NCBI RefSeq assembly: GCF_030445035.2
Contig: NC_080678.1
Span: 60,713,087 to 60,777,086 of the forward strand
DNA from: Dasypus novemcinctus
Lineage: Eukaryota; Chordata; Mammalia; Cingulata; Dasypodidae
Direction of reading: 5' to 3'
Length of the DNA stretch: 64,000 nt
Shown one piece after another: positions 10,972-22,520 of the stretch. Within the stretch, counting starts at the first letter, position 1; each line of letters opens with the position of its first letter. The translations under genes were made by a program, and so were the position numbers. The notes beneath the pieces are model-generated. The model did no database searches. It saw nothing but the letters and a program-made list of their open reading frames with translations, and was not told the origin of the DNA.

Positions 10972-13900
10972 AATATTACTGACCGTCATTTTTCATTTAA
11001 ATATAGTGATCTGTTTTAAAGAATAAAAACAAAAAAACTTTACACAGTCCTTTGTTTTTTTAAAGAAAATAACAAAAAAATTTACACATAAATTTAAGCA
11101 TGCATGTCTAATTCATAATTAAGCAAAATAAATTTTTAGGCATAAGATCTTAAAATTCATTGAGGAACAAAACAATAAACCCAAGACAGAAATCACAGGA
11201 GCAACAAACCACATGTTTCATCTTCCAACCTACTGGTTAAGGCCTGAGTTGTGAAAATCTCACCTTCTGGAGAATCTTTCAATTTGCCAAATGGAAACAA
11301 TCAGTTTGGCTGTACCTAATATACATCCACATAACAGGCTATTTCTCTCTCAAAATAATGTAATGAATACATCATATGTATACAGACATCATACTGAGCC
11401 AGTCTTTCAAATAGGGAAGCAAGAACTTTGTAATTTTCAAGTTTTCCCATCACCAAAGCACATGCACATTAATACCAAACACAGGAAAAAAAGGATTCTG
11501 CTACAGAAATAAAATAATGAGTGGCATTATTACAAATCTCTAGTTTATTTTTATTAAATTTCCCCAAATCACCCCTTTACTGTGGCTTGTCATGACCCAT
11601 CAGATGCTTTAGACTTAAATCTTTATACCTCACCTAAATAACCCACAGTATGGTAGACATTGTATAGAGCATATAAACAGTAATTTTAACAATTCAGTTA
11701 GACTTCAAAATCTTGACTAACAGCATGGATAGTTTTCAGCTGTCAGTAAGTACCTGGAATGTTTTCTCTGTCTATGACTAGCCTCTGAACTTCACTGGTT
11801 AGTGTTGTGTCTCTTCCCCTGATGGGCTCTAAGCATCTGAATGTCTATTCCTGTGGACACCCAAGGTTAGAGAGGTGAGAATGATAATCCCTGTTTTTAA
11901 GAAGTTCACACCAACCAGAGTTCAAGCAAAAGGAAGATGAGTACATACACAGGACACTCCATATGCATTTAAATGAACAGAGGAAGAGCCCCTGAAAATG
12001 GCGCCTATGGAATCTCAGGAGTGGAGTGTGGAGATGGAGAGGAGGAGGGTCCTGTAGCCTGAGGAAGCAGACTGTAAGAAGGCACAGAGGCAGGGAGAGC
12101 AAGGCCAGTTTGGCTGGCACAAGGGTATTCATGAAAAGTAATCTGTGAGGCCAAATTCTTGATTTTTCAGAAGGAAAGTTCCCTTTCTCTGGTGGATAAA
12201 GCCAGAGGGTAAGGGAAAAGAGTACTATAAAAGGATTTGTGCAGAGACCAAAACTGAAGTCATGTAGAGATTAACCATACAGTCAGGTAAGATGGATGAA
12301 AGGGAGATGGTCTGAAGCTTGGAGAGTTTGGCTCACCAAGCCTACTGCCACATGCAGACACTTCTTATATAAAAAACATCTTGACCTGTTATGCCAAAAT
12401 TCACAGTACTGTTTACATAAATCAAGGCTTTGGAAGAAAAATATAAATAAAAGTCATAAATAGATATTTTTAGTTCAAGTTCCTGGAACTTGCCCTAGCT
12501 TGAGTAAGTTAAGAGCAGTGAACCAGTTCCCATATTCAGTAATAATACAATCCTCCTAATCAAGACCTTCACCTTACCTGAGCTGTCATCATTACCAAAG
12601 AATTATAAATCAATTATTAATTCAATATATGAAAGTCCCTACATGTCAATAAACTCACTGAAACTTCATGATGGACTAAGAATCCAACACAGGGTACTGG
12701 GGTATACCTATCACCTATGCTTGCAGAGAATGGCATGAGCATGCTGCTGGACAGTGGTTCCCCACATCTTGTCCACATCCCTAGGTCACAAGGTCACAGT
12801 GTGAATGAAACAGATTTGGCTTTACAGAGCCCAACTCTAACCAAAGCCGCCACCATGGATCGTCCATTCCCTTCCTAGAACCAGAATGCTTCCCTCCACT
12901 AGCTGGACAGGGAAGGGCCAAGCATGTGGAGGGACCTGGGGAAGAAAAATAATTTATAGTGTCATGAACCAAAGAAGATGGAAATTTCTCAGGACATAGT
13001 CATCTAAACTACAGAAATGGGCTACTCCTTACTAATTATGGGATGGTTTATCACATATTCACTCAATATGGAGCATTTACTAGTGACCAGTTTCCTGCAA
13101 TAGCAGATTCACTAGGAAACTGCACACACAGAGGGTCATCTCATGAGTTTCTTTTGATTGTATATAAAAAGTCAAATCAATCTGGAAAGCAGTAGAACAA
13201 AAGAATGAACTGAAACACCTCATCAAAGAATGTGCTCATTTCATATAACAACACTCCTATCTAGATTCTGGTCTTTGGAAACTTACTGCTGGTTTACCTA
13301 TTCAGAGAGGCTTCTTTCCTACACCTCTTTTCCAGTCCCTACCACCCTCCCTAAAATCCAATGAACGAAGAACACTTAGAATGGATCTATGTGGAACTAA
13401 ATGCCCTGATATAATCGGGTTGCATGTGTCAGCACAGAGGCTGCTGGTTTAATCTACCTACCCAGCCTCATATATTTAGGAACTGTCTGGATCTGAATTT
13501 GAGCTGGAAGCACCTAACACTCTCGTCTTTTGGAATCCAGCAAAAAGTCCAATATACATTTAAAGTCCCAAGTAGAAGAATCTCTGGCTCCAACAAATGA
13601 GATTCAAAGGAGAAAGCAGTGGGCGAAGCCTGGACGGGAGGCAGGAGGCCTGCCACAAATCAGCTGTGTGGCTTCACTTTCCTGTTAGTGAGGGGGTTGA
13701 AGCAGCAGATGGCTAAGGTCCTGCCCAACTACAAAACTCTCGCCTTGAAGTGCAGTTCTGTATAGGCTTGTCAGGATGGGTCAGATAAAACTTCTGTACC
13801 ATGTTGTATCAACAGTTTAAGGTAGTTTTAACATTCTTCTACGCTGTAGCTTTGAGGTTTCCCTTCTTTTTCTACCCCTCAAAGACTTACATTTCACTAG

Positions 13901-15128
13901 TACAGACAACTTTGCCAAACTGAAGTTTAAAACTGAATCACTAACTTGAGAAAGATACAGCCTTTGAGTAATCTAGACTAGTGTACGCTGTCTGTTTTTC
14001 ATTAACAATATTAACCAGACTGGACTATAGTTCTTTTAGGTTTTCTATAGATCTACTTAAACTTTGATATATATGATTATTCAAAAAACACACGAGAAAA
14101 TCTCCCATCACCTCAAAGTTAAACATTTGAATATCTGATAGCTCCAGAGACTCAAATTCCTACCACAGTGCCTGATCCACATTTTCTTCTTGGCGATTGT
14201 AGCAGTTTAATATTATTGATGAATTCCAAAAAGAAATATTGGATTATGCTTGTAATCTGATCTGTACCTGGGCATGATTGAGTTATGATTAGGCTGTTGA
14301 GTCCCCACCCTTTAGTGGATGAGGACTCACAGATAAAAGGCACGGCAAAGAACAGAGTTGAGGGTTTCTGATGTTGGAGTTTTGATGTTGGAGTTTGATG
14401 CTGAAGTCTTAAGCTGGGGAAAAGAGACAGAGCCATTCACCTGATAGTCTACAGCTGACCCTGTGGAGAGAGGCAAAGCCTAGAAAGCCTTGCAGTCCAT
14501 AGCTGACCTTGTGGAGAAAACAGTGGAGCTGAGCCCAGAGGAATCCAGAAAGCCTGAACCCTCACAGACATCAGCAGCCATCTTGCTCCAACATGTGGAA
14601 ACAGACTTTGGTTAGGGAAGTAATTTATACTTTATGACCTGGTAACTGTATGCTCCTACCCCAAATAAATACCCTTTATAATGCCCAGCAGGTTTCTGGT
14701 ATTTTGCATCAGCACCCCTTTGGCTGACTAATACAGCGATGGACCCCATGCTAAAGTGGCCCAGTCCTGAAGCATATCTGCATACCGAAAAATCGATTAG
14801 GTGGTGGAGGTGGTGGTGGCTGCGATGGCTGTGGGCGACGAATGGACTGCTGTGCCATTTGGGCCTGGGTTTTACTGCTCCCTCAGCTAGGGATATGTAG
14901 CAGTATAATTTTTACTTCATCTCCTTTGCCAGCTTGAAGCTATTCATCACAGGAAGTTTCTATAGATGCTGGCTTAAAATCATAACAACTAGTGTGGAAG
15001 GAGGCCCACGCTTGCTTCTTGAAGCTCTCCCCCAGATGCAGGCAGTGCTCCTTGAGGTCCAGCAGCTGGTTCGAGGTCCCATTCATGGCCCTGTGAGGGC
15101 ATTGCACCTACCCTGGCACTCTACAGCC
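10972..15128 (-). pseudogene. EAF1: EAF1 processed retrocopy, decayed and LTR-split
   Basis: EAF1 (ELL-associated factor 1) is a nuclear cofactor of the RNA polymerase II elongation factor ELL. On the minus strand from the ATG at 15,086-15,084, the first 67 codons track the EAF1 N-terminus: an MNGT start, then [35 protein letters not shown] and HIP. A stop interrupts at codon 49 (14,942-14,940). After HIP the frame jumps to the later GSSK-QAQM-QQ and proline-run segment (about 14,790-14,885), so roughly 45 residues are missing. Coding similarity ends near 14,750. There are no introns and no splice signals. A 14-base direct repeat (acatta, seven t, a) at 10,958-10,971 and 15,129-15,142 may be the TSD; if so, 10,972-14,192 is retrocopied 3'UTR. 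No clear A tail is visible at the left end, so the left border is tentative while the coding identity is firm. Confidence 0.75.
14198..14735 (+). mobile_element. Solo LTR with 5-bp TSD
   Basis: Begins TGTAGCAG and ends AATACA (TG...CA) and is flanked by the 5-base repeat gcgat at 14,193-14,197 and 14,736-14,740. A polyadenylation signal lies in ccaaataaataccc near 14,665. Length is 538 bases. The 5-bp TSD and the short size suit an ERVL/MaLR-type LTR; the family name is not proven. It interrupts the EAF1 retrocopy, so it is younger than that insertion. Related sequence occurs at 22,318 and, by its ends, at 18,585-19,265. Confidence 0.85.
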
Positions 15129-15142
15129 ACATTATTTTTTTA

Positions 15143-16069
15143 TGGCCAAAATTTTAAAAGTTCTCATGAAACTTAAATACATTATTTGGAAGGAACAAAA
15201 ATTGAAGGCACTTTGAGAAATTCACTAAGTGAATGATTAAAAAGGGCCTTAATAAAATGTATATAGAAGCTAGAATTTCTTGTCTAAAGAATGGGACAAA
15301 TAAGAAAACTTACTTAGAAAACACATAAGAAGTTTTTTTTTGTTTTATTGTTTTCTTTTGTTGACTTTTTGAACCAGTATGAACATAATTAGTAATCATG
15401 GGAAACAAACATTTCTATCTGTTAAAGATAGTGTTCTTATATATAAACTCTAATTACATTGGATGTTTAGGAGTTATTCTTAGGAAAAAAATGCTTTTCA
15501 GGGTAATTTATAAAACAGTAGAATTAAAAGCCAAAAATCTTTAAAATAAAGGCAACACTTCTGACTAGTTGAAGACAGTGGTGGGCATGCGGTAGGCAAA
15601 ATCTTCTAATCTCCTCTCTAACTGATAGAAAATAGAAATTCATGCTACAACTGTGAAATTTCCATGCAATATCACACCATCAACACTACATAAACACAGA
15701 TAGCACTAGCATATCATAGTAATTGTGAGTGAAAAAGAGAAAATTTTATTAATACCTCTATTGTGGTTCATGGGCTTCCACTCCACTATCACTCTAGATC
15801 TCGCTCCAACATGTGCCTTTGAAGGGCAGAGGCAGAACCAGAAAAAAGAAGGAGAATGTTCTTACTCTGGAATCTCTTCCATTATTTCCTCCTTGATCTC
15901 CTGGTTACCTTTTATTTTTAATTTGGGATTTGGTGTTAGATTTAATCTCTACACATGAAAAATCATCCTCAGTTTCCATTTGAAGGTTCACTCTAGTGCT
16001 GAAAGGAAACAGATGCTCTTTCAAGGACTGCAATTAATCTTATCAGACAACTAATATAAAAATGAAGAA
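15143..16069. other. Unassigned sequence
   Basis: AT-rich, with a polypyrimidine run at 15,332-15,360. No conserved gene, repeat family or convincing exon was found. Confidence 0.3.
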
Positions 16070-16924
16070 AATAAAAATTAAAACCCATTACCATACCAAG
16101 AAGACAGCATAAGACATTCCAGGGTGCTAATACCCCACAGAATCTTTGAATAACTAGTAAAAATTGTCAGAACCATTTTCCTCAAACCTCCTGAAAACAG
16201 GTAAAGGACTGCAGTAAATAGGCAAGTGCCAAATCTAGAAAACATAGCTTTAAAAGAGGTAGAAGAAGCTCATGTCACACTGACTGGACCCTCTACCACC
16301 CCTCCCCAGCACAGAGTGGAGCCAACCTGTTCACTCATTATGGGTCCTTGGCCCTGTCTGCTGGGAGCAGAGTAACCTTTAAGCCATACTAGGATGTCTG
16401 TACTTCAGTGCCAATCAATAGAGTGGCAGTCTGAAAGACCAAACTAGGAAACTTATCTCAGCTTTCCTTTCCAGAATTTGGCCTGTAGAGAGAATCAGGT
16501 TGCAAACAGATAAAGCAGTGTAAGGACAATTAAGTAAAGTGGCCTAGGGCAAAGGATTACCTGCTTTAAATCATATAATAAAATACCCTACCCAGGATGG
16601 GATAAAGTCTATTTCAAATTGGAGAATTTCTAAGGCCACTGGGAAGCACAAGCAAGGACAAGAAACAGGTTTAGAAAAGACTGAGAGGACCCTGCACTTT
16701 GCTTTTACCTCAGGCTAATCTTGATTTTGGGCTTACTCTGAAGGGAGAGCACAGTCCAAAGTATAGTCCATGTGCAAAAATCTTGAAAGTTGTTTTGTGT
16801 TTGTTTGTTTTTGTTGCCTCCTGTCATTCAAGGAAATCTCTCTCATATCTGGATTCAAACTTAAGGAACTGATATATGAGAGACTAAATCTGAGAATTGA
16901 TGCTTTAAAATATTAAAATGTTCA

Positions 16925-17830
16925 GTGTGGAAAATATTACAAGATGAACAAATGAACAGGAAATTATGGCACATCCAAAGGAACAGGATAAAAACCCAGA
17001 AACCACCACTGAAGAAGATCAGACTCTGGACATACCAGACAAATAATTTTTTAAAAAATCTCAATATGCTCAAGGAGATAAAGGAAAAAAGGGAAACAAA
17101 GAAAGAACTAAAGGATATCAGGAAAATGATGAATGAATAATCTGAGAGCCTTAATAAAGAGATTGAACATTTTAAAGGAGCCAAACAGAAATATTAAAGT
17201 TGAAAACCACAATAAGTGAGATGAAAAATTCCCTAGAGGATTTCAATGACAGATTGGAACTGGCAAAAGAATCATTGAACTCAAAGACAAGAAAATTGAA
17301 ATAATTCATAGTGAGGAACAGAAGGAAAAATAATTAAGAACTCAAATACAGCTAAAAAAAAACCAAATATGTGGGGAACCATTAACTATAGTAATATGCA
17401 TTATGAGAATCCCAGAAGAAGAAGAAAGAGAAACAGGGGCAGAAGGAATTTCCAAAGAAATAATGATGGATACCTTCCCAAATTTAACAGAAAACATAAA
17501 TATGTGTATTCAAGAAGTCAAAAAAAAAAAAAAAAAAAAAAAACCAACAGGAAAAACTAAAAGAGAAAAACCTCCAGAGATATAGTAGTTAAACTGTGGA
17601 ATGCAAAGGACAAGGAGAGTATTCTGGAAGCTACAAGAGAAAAGCAACATTTTATGTCCATGGGTGTCCCAAAAGATTACAAGCCAATTTCTCATCAGAA
17701 AGTTTGAAATCAAGAAGGTAGTGAGATGAAATGTTTTAAAGTAAATAAACAGCTGAGAGAAACCAATCAAGAATTTATATCCCGCCAGGCTGTCTTCAAA
17801 AATGAGGAAGAGATAAAGACATTTCCAGAT
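16925..17830 (+). pseudogene. L1 ORF1 remnant
   Basis: Encodes in pieces a lysine/glutamate-rich amphipathic stretch (residues such as KEIKEKRETKKELKDIRKMMNE near 17,070-17,137) typical of the ORF1p coiled coil. A later segment around 17,405-17,520 holds RIPEEEERETGAEGISKE, equivalent to the RIIGIPEGEE part of the RNA-binding domain. An A-run at 17,521-17,543 and several stops break it. Downstream, 'tctcatcagaaagtttgaa' is equivalent to the C-terminal domain. ORF1p coats L1 RNA in the RNP; this copy cannot do so. Confidence 0.7.
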
Positions 17831-18584
17831 AAACAAAACTTAGGGAATTTATCACCACTGGACATAACTGTATAAGCAATGCTGAAAGGCATTTTTTAGA
17901 CTTAATGGAGAGGGCATTAGACAGAGGATCAAAATGGCATGAAAAGTAAAGACTTCCAATGAAGGTAACCATAAAGGTAATTATAAATGCCAGTACTATT
18001 GTATTATATTTTTTAAAACATTACTTCACTTTTTGTTTCTTGCAGGTTCTAAGATACAAATGTGGAAAAAGTAATGATAAATTTATGGTTTTGGACATAC
18101 AGTGTATAAAGATGTAATTTACAATAAGCCCAACAAAACAATGAGGGAAGGAAGAGTATATGTGTGTATGAGTATACTGTTGAAGTTAAGTTGATATTAA
18201 ATCAATGGTAACTGTTATAAATGTTAAATTTTAGCCTCATGGTAACAACAAAGAAAACATATGAAAAATATATACAGAAAGAATTGAGAAGTTATTGAAA
18301 ATGGTACAATACAAAAAAATAGAAATGATCAAAAGAATATGAAAGTAAGTATTAATGGAAGACCTGAAGGACAAAAAAAGAATTGCAAGGACCATGTAAC
18401 AAGATGGCAGAAGAAAATCCTGCTTTATCAGTAGTTAATTTAAATGCAAATGGATTAAATACCTCAATCAAAAGGGAGAATTTGGAAGAATGGATAAAAA
18501 TGCCTGATCTAACTATATGCTATTTTCAAGAGACTCATCTTAAAATCAGAGCATAAGTAGGCTGAAAGTCGAATAGGAAAATAG

Positions 18585-19265
18585 TTTGCCAAAGGACTGC
18601 CAATGCAAAGTATCAGAAATAGGTTGGTTTTAGAATGGGAATTTTATTAGGGGACAATCTTACAGTTTTGAGGCTGTGAATTGTCCAAGAAAGCACTATC
18701 AGAGATACCTTCTCACCAAACTCAGCTACTGGTGATTCTGATGTCCTACCATATGGCAAAGCAGGATCGTGATCCATCTCTACTGAGGTCCCAGCTTTCC
18801 CCTCCAGAATCTACTGTCTCCTAAAGCTCAGCAGTGGGCAACCAGGCACAGGGCTTGTCCCTTTCTGGGCCTCCTCTCTCAGCAACGGCTGCTGTTTCCT
18901 ACCAAGTTCAGCTGTGGGCTATCAGGCATTTGACTCAACTCTTCAGTCTGGAGCTGCTTCATTGGCCCAACCTCTTGGGGGCTTCATGCTTAAGTTTTGC
19001 CTTTTAGTGATCCTCAATTCCTCTCTCACATGGAAGGGTCAAAAATAGCAGCTTCCTTTCTCTGTGTGTGTGTATCTCTCTCTCTGCCTGCATTTTTAAG
19101 AAGCTCCAGTAAGAGGGCAGAGACCTAAATGCATCATGCCTCACTGACATAGTCCAATCAAAAGGACACTATGCCCACAGGAATAACTTATTAACATAAT
19201 ACTTTATGTTCAAGGACATAATCTTTTTCTATTGAGGATTCATAAAATAACTTCAAACTGTCACA
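18585..19265 (-). mobile_element. LTR-like insertion inside L1 ORF2
   Basis: On the minus strand it begins TGTGACAGTTTG at 19,265 and ends near 18,585 with 'tttgcattggcagtcctttggcaaac'-type sequence. The end closely resembles the end of the solo LTR at 14,735, and the start resembles its start (TGT-CAGTTT, atgaat-cc). The L1 ORF2 resumes on the right (ccatgtaaatagtg...ctagggtagctatac). I could not find a clean TSD, so the inner border is approximate. Confidence 0.65.
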
Positions 19266-19737
19266 CCATGTAAATAGTGAGACAAAAGGGATTCAAAAGG
19301 GAGCTAGGGTAGCTATACTAATATCAAAATAAATAGTTAAGTAAAAATCTGTTAAGAGGGGCAAAGAAGGTTACTATATACTGTTAAAGGGATAAATTCA
19401 ACATGATGACATGCCGTTATAAACATATATGCACCTAATGGAGGAGCTCCAAAATATATGAAGGATATATTCACTGATTTGGAGGGAGAAATAGAAGATT
19501 CTACATCAATAGTAAGAAACTCCAGTATACAACTTTCACAACTAAAAAGAAGATCAATAAGGAAATAGAAGACTTGATTGATACTATGAACCAACTAGAC
19601 ATATACAATATTTCATCCATCACCAACAAAATACAGATTCTTTTCTGGTGTACATGGATCATTCTCCAGGATAGACCATATATTAAGTCACCAAAAAAGT
19701 CTCAGGAAAATCACAAATATAGAACATAAATCTTGAA

Positions 19738-20035
19738 TATAATTGGAATTTTCACCTTGAAATTGCTATAGCTTGAAAATGCTATAGCTCAAGTGGCTGT
19801 CTACCACTTTTCACTAGCAGTTGTTCATATGTGCTCAGGAAGGTGAAGGTGAGGAATTGACTATCTTTAAAATCTGGGTAAAAATACTAGAGGGAGTGAG
19901 TTCACCTTGAAATGTTGTATTTAACAATTGGGTCATGTTTATTTGTGTAGAAAATTCTATTATAAGTGACATCAAAAAAGTTTGTTGTTTACACTAATAA
20001 AAATATATTTGTTAAAATAACCCAACATAATTTCT
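19738..20035. mobile_element. Unidentified ~300-bp insertion in L1 ORF2
   Basis: L1 ORF2 sequence stops near 19,737 and resumes near 20,036 (ccaaaaagctagaactcag). The insert has no L1 similarity. Its right end reads like the 3' end of an mRNA (ctaataaaaatatatttgtt, containing an AATAAA signal), so a small retrocopy is possible. No source gene was recognised. Confidence 0.4.
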
Positions 20036-21049
20036 TCAACCAAAAAGCTAGAACTCAGTAAGAGAAGAAAAATACCCAAATATGTGGAAATTAAACAATG
20101 CACTCTTAAACAACCCATAGGTCAAAGAAGAAATTACAAGAGGAATTAGGAAATACCTTGAGGTGACTGAAAATGAAAACACAATACACCAAAAATATGG
20201 GACATAGCAAGAGCAGTGCTGAGTGGGAAATCTAAAACTCTGAATGCTTATATTAAAAAATAACAGAGATCTCAATAAAAAACCAAACCTCCCAACTTGA
20301 GGTTCTAGAAAAAGAGCAATTTAGATCCAAAGTAAGCAGAAGAAAGAAACTAACAAAGGGTAGGGTAGAGATAAGAGAAAGGGAGAATAAAAGAACAATA
20401 AAGAGAATCAATGAAACCAAAAGTTTGTTATTTGAAAAAATAAATATAATTTACAAACCTTTATGCAGACTGACAAAAGAAGGAAGAGAATGCAATTACC
20501 TAAAATCAGAAATCAAGGGGAGACATTATTATCAACCACACAAAAATAAAATGAAATATGAGAGGATACAATGAACAACTATATGCCAGGAAACTATATG
20601 AAATGGACAAATTCCCAGAAACACACAAACTACCTGTACAGACACAAGAAGAAATAAAAGATCTCAACCAATGAGATGGCTTCACTAGTCAAATTTACTA
20701 AACATTCCAAGAAGAATTAACATCAATCTTACTAAAGTTCTTCCAGAAATTTGAAGAGGAAGGACACATCCCAACTCATTCCTTGAGGCCGCCATCACCC
20801 TAATACCAAAGTCAGATAAATATACTACAAGAAAAGAAAATTACAGACCAATAGTCCTTATGATTAATATAGATGCAAAAATCCTTAGAAAACACTAACA
20901 AAGTAAATCCAACAACACACTGACAAAATAAATACCATGATGAAATCAAATTTAGCCCTGGTATGTAATGGTGGTTCAACATAAGAAAATCCAATAATGT
21001 AACACACCACATTAATAGGATTAAAGAATAAACCACATGATCATCTCAA

Positions 21050-21298
21050 TTGATGAAGAAAAGGCATTTGACAAGTCCAGCACCACTTTTTGATAAAACG
21101 CCTAGAATATTAGGAATAGAAGGAAACTTCCTCAGCATGATAAAGAGCATATATAAAACACCCTCAGGTAACATCACTCTCAATGGTGAAAGATTGAATG
21201 CTTTCCCTTTAAGATCTGAAACCAGAAAAGGATGCCCACTGTCACTACTGTTATTCAACATTGTACTAAATGTACTAGTCAGAGCAATTAAGGACTAA
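21050..21298 (+). pseudogene. L1 ORF2 reverse-transcriptase remnant
   Basis: The open stretch carries the KSIYKTPSGNITLNGERL and ETRKGCPLSLLLFNIVLNVLVRAI segments, equivalent to reverse-transcriptase blocks just before the FADD active site. Arg-Gln of the usual [12 protein letters not shown] motif is Arg-Lys, and the following proline is Leu. The frame ends where another L1's 3' end is inserted, so the catalytic aspartates lie separated beyond 21,765. Confidence 0.7.
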
Positions 21299-21309
21299 AA
21301 TGAAATACT

Positions 21310-21765
21310 GGTATTCTATTATAGAACTAGTAATGGAAGAAACTGTAGCACTGATCTGGAGAAAGTGGCCAAGGTAGTTGCTGACAGCAGGGAGAGGGAA
21401 GTAGAGATGGGATGTGGTGGCATTTTCAGGACTTGGAGTTGTCCTAAATGATATTGCAGGGACAGATGCTGGACATTATATACCCTGCCATAACCCACTG
21501 CATGTACTGGGGGAGAGTGTAAACTACATTTTAAACTATAATCCATGTGGTGCAGTAGTGCTCCAAAATGTATTCACCAAATGCAATGAATGTGCCACAA
21601 TGATGAGGGAAGTTGTTGATGTGGAAGGAGTGGGGAGGTGGGGGGTTGGGGTATGTGGGGACCTCTTATATTTTTTAATGTAACATTTTTTTTGTGATGT
21701 ATGTATCTTTTTTTAAAAAAAGACAATTTAATAAAAATATTTTTAAAAAAGAATAAAAAGAAATA
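21310..21765 (+). mobile_element. 5'-truncated L1 3'UTR nested in L1 ORF2
   Basis: The segment follows, in order, the last ~400 bases of the young L1's 3'UTR: 'agtggccaaggtagttg' against the aaaagtggacataatgg part, 'ttcaggacttggagttgtc', 'attcaccaaatgcaatgaat' against 'cttaccaaatccaatggat', the G-rich run 'gtggggaggtggggggttgg', then 'ggggacctcttatatttttt' against 'gggacctcacatatatattt', and a terminal A-rich tail. Host ORF2 resumes at 'aaataaaagtcatc'. It is an older relative of the 36-kb element, showing that this type of 3' end existed earlier. Confidence 0.75.
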
Positions 21766-22317
21766 AAAGTCATCTAAATTGGGAAGGAAGATGTGAAACT
21801 TCTTTATTTGCAGATGGTAGGATCCTATATAGGAAATCCTGAAGAGTCTACAGCAAAGTTATTAGAACTAATGAATGAGTTCAACAAAGTGGTAGGGTAA
21901 AAGAGCTAATGAATGAGTTCAAAATGGTGGGGTAAAAGATAAAAAAATCAATAGTCTTAACTATACTCTAGTAATGAACTATCTGTAGAGGAAATTTTTA
22001 AAAATACATTTACAATAGTAACTAAAAGAATCAAATATCTTGGAATGAATTTAGCCAAGGATGTAGAGGATTTATACACAGAAATCTTGAAAATAAAAAA
22101 TCTACCCAGTGTAATTACAGAGTCATTGTAATTTCAATCAAAAGATTAAGCATTTCTTACAGAAATGGAGACCACTCCTTACAGAAATGGAGAGGCTAAT
22201 CATCAAATTTATATGAAAGAGTCTAATCAAAACCATCTTGGAAAAGAAGAAAAAATTAGAGGACTCATACTTCCAAATTTTAAACTTATTACAAAGCTAT
22301 AGTAATTAAACAGCATG

Positions 22318-22520
22318 AGGGTTTTCAATGCTGGAGTTTTGATGTTGGAGTTTGATGCTGAAGACTTAAACTGGAGCCCTGGGAAGTCAGTACACAGAGG
22401 AAAGAGAAGCCAGCCCCAGAAAGGAAGGAACAACCCAGGAATCCTGAACCCTCACAGACGTTGGCAACCATCTTGCTCCAAATAGACTTTGCTTCTTGGA
22501 ACACTGCCACCATCCAGCTA
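22318..22520 (+). mobile_element. LTR fragment, relative of the 14.2-kb solo LTR
   Basis: Shares 'tgctggagttttgatgttgg', 'agtttgatgctgaag', 'aaccctcacagacgttggc' and 'accatcttgctcca' with 14,365-14,590. Both ends typical of the family are missing, so it is a partial copy. It abuts the end of the old L1. Confidence 0.7.

Larger units (their letters stand above)
9460..11000 (-). mobile_element. Old L1, antisense ORF2 endonuclease region with nested insertions
   Basis: On the complement this is the endonuclease part of L1 ORF2. The blocks 'gttctataaataccagtt', 'ctcaattataattttgag', 'tttgtctatttctccctt' and 'gacccctttatcattcag' are the antisense of the region coding the IYAPN[10 protein letters not shown] segment. 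A second L1 piece at about 10,015-10,360 and a SINE at 10,684-10,918 interrupt it. The identity of the stretch right of the SINE is less certain. No frame survives. Confidence 0.65.
16070..22317 (+). mobile_element. Old, near full-length L1, decayed, with nested insertions
   Basis: From about 16,070 to 16,900 is a probable 5' leader. ORF1 remnants run from about 16,925 to 17,830 (coiled-coil-like KE-rich part, then the 'ccagaagaagaag...aggaatttcc' RNA-binding part). ORF2 begins near 18,420 with an endonuclease start (gttaatttaaatgcaaatgg) and continues to about 22,310, including a reverse-transcriptase remnant at 21,050-21,298. The ORF1 differs strongly from that of the young L1 at 38,039. 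Frames are broken by stops, indels and three insertions (about 18,585-19,265; 19,738-20,035; 21,310-21,765). The exact left end is uncertain. Confidence 0.8.
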
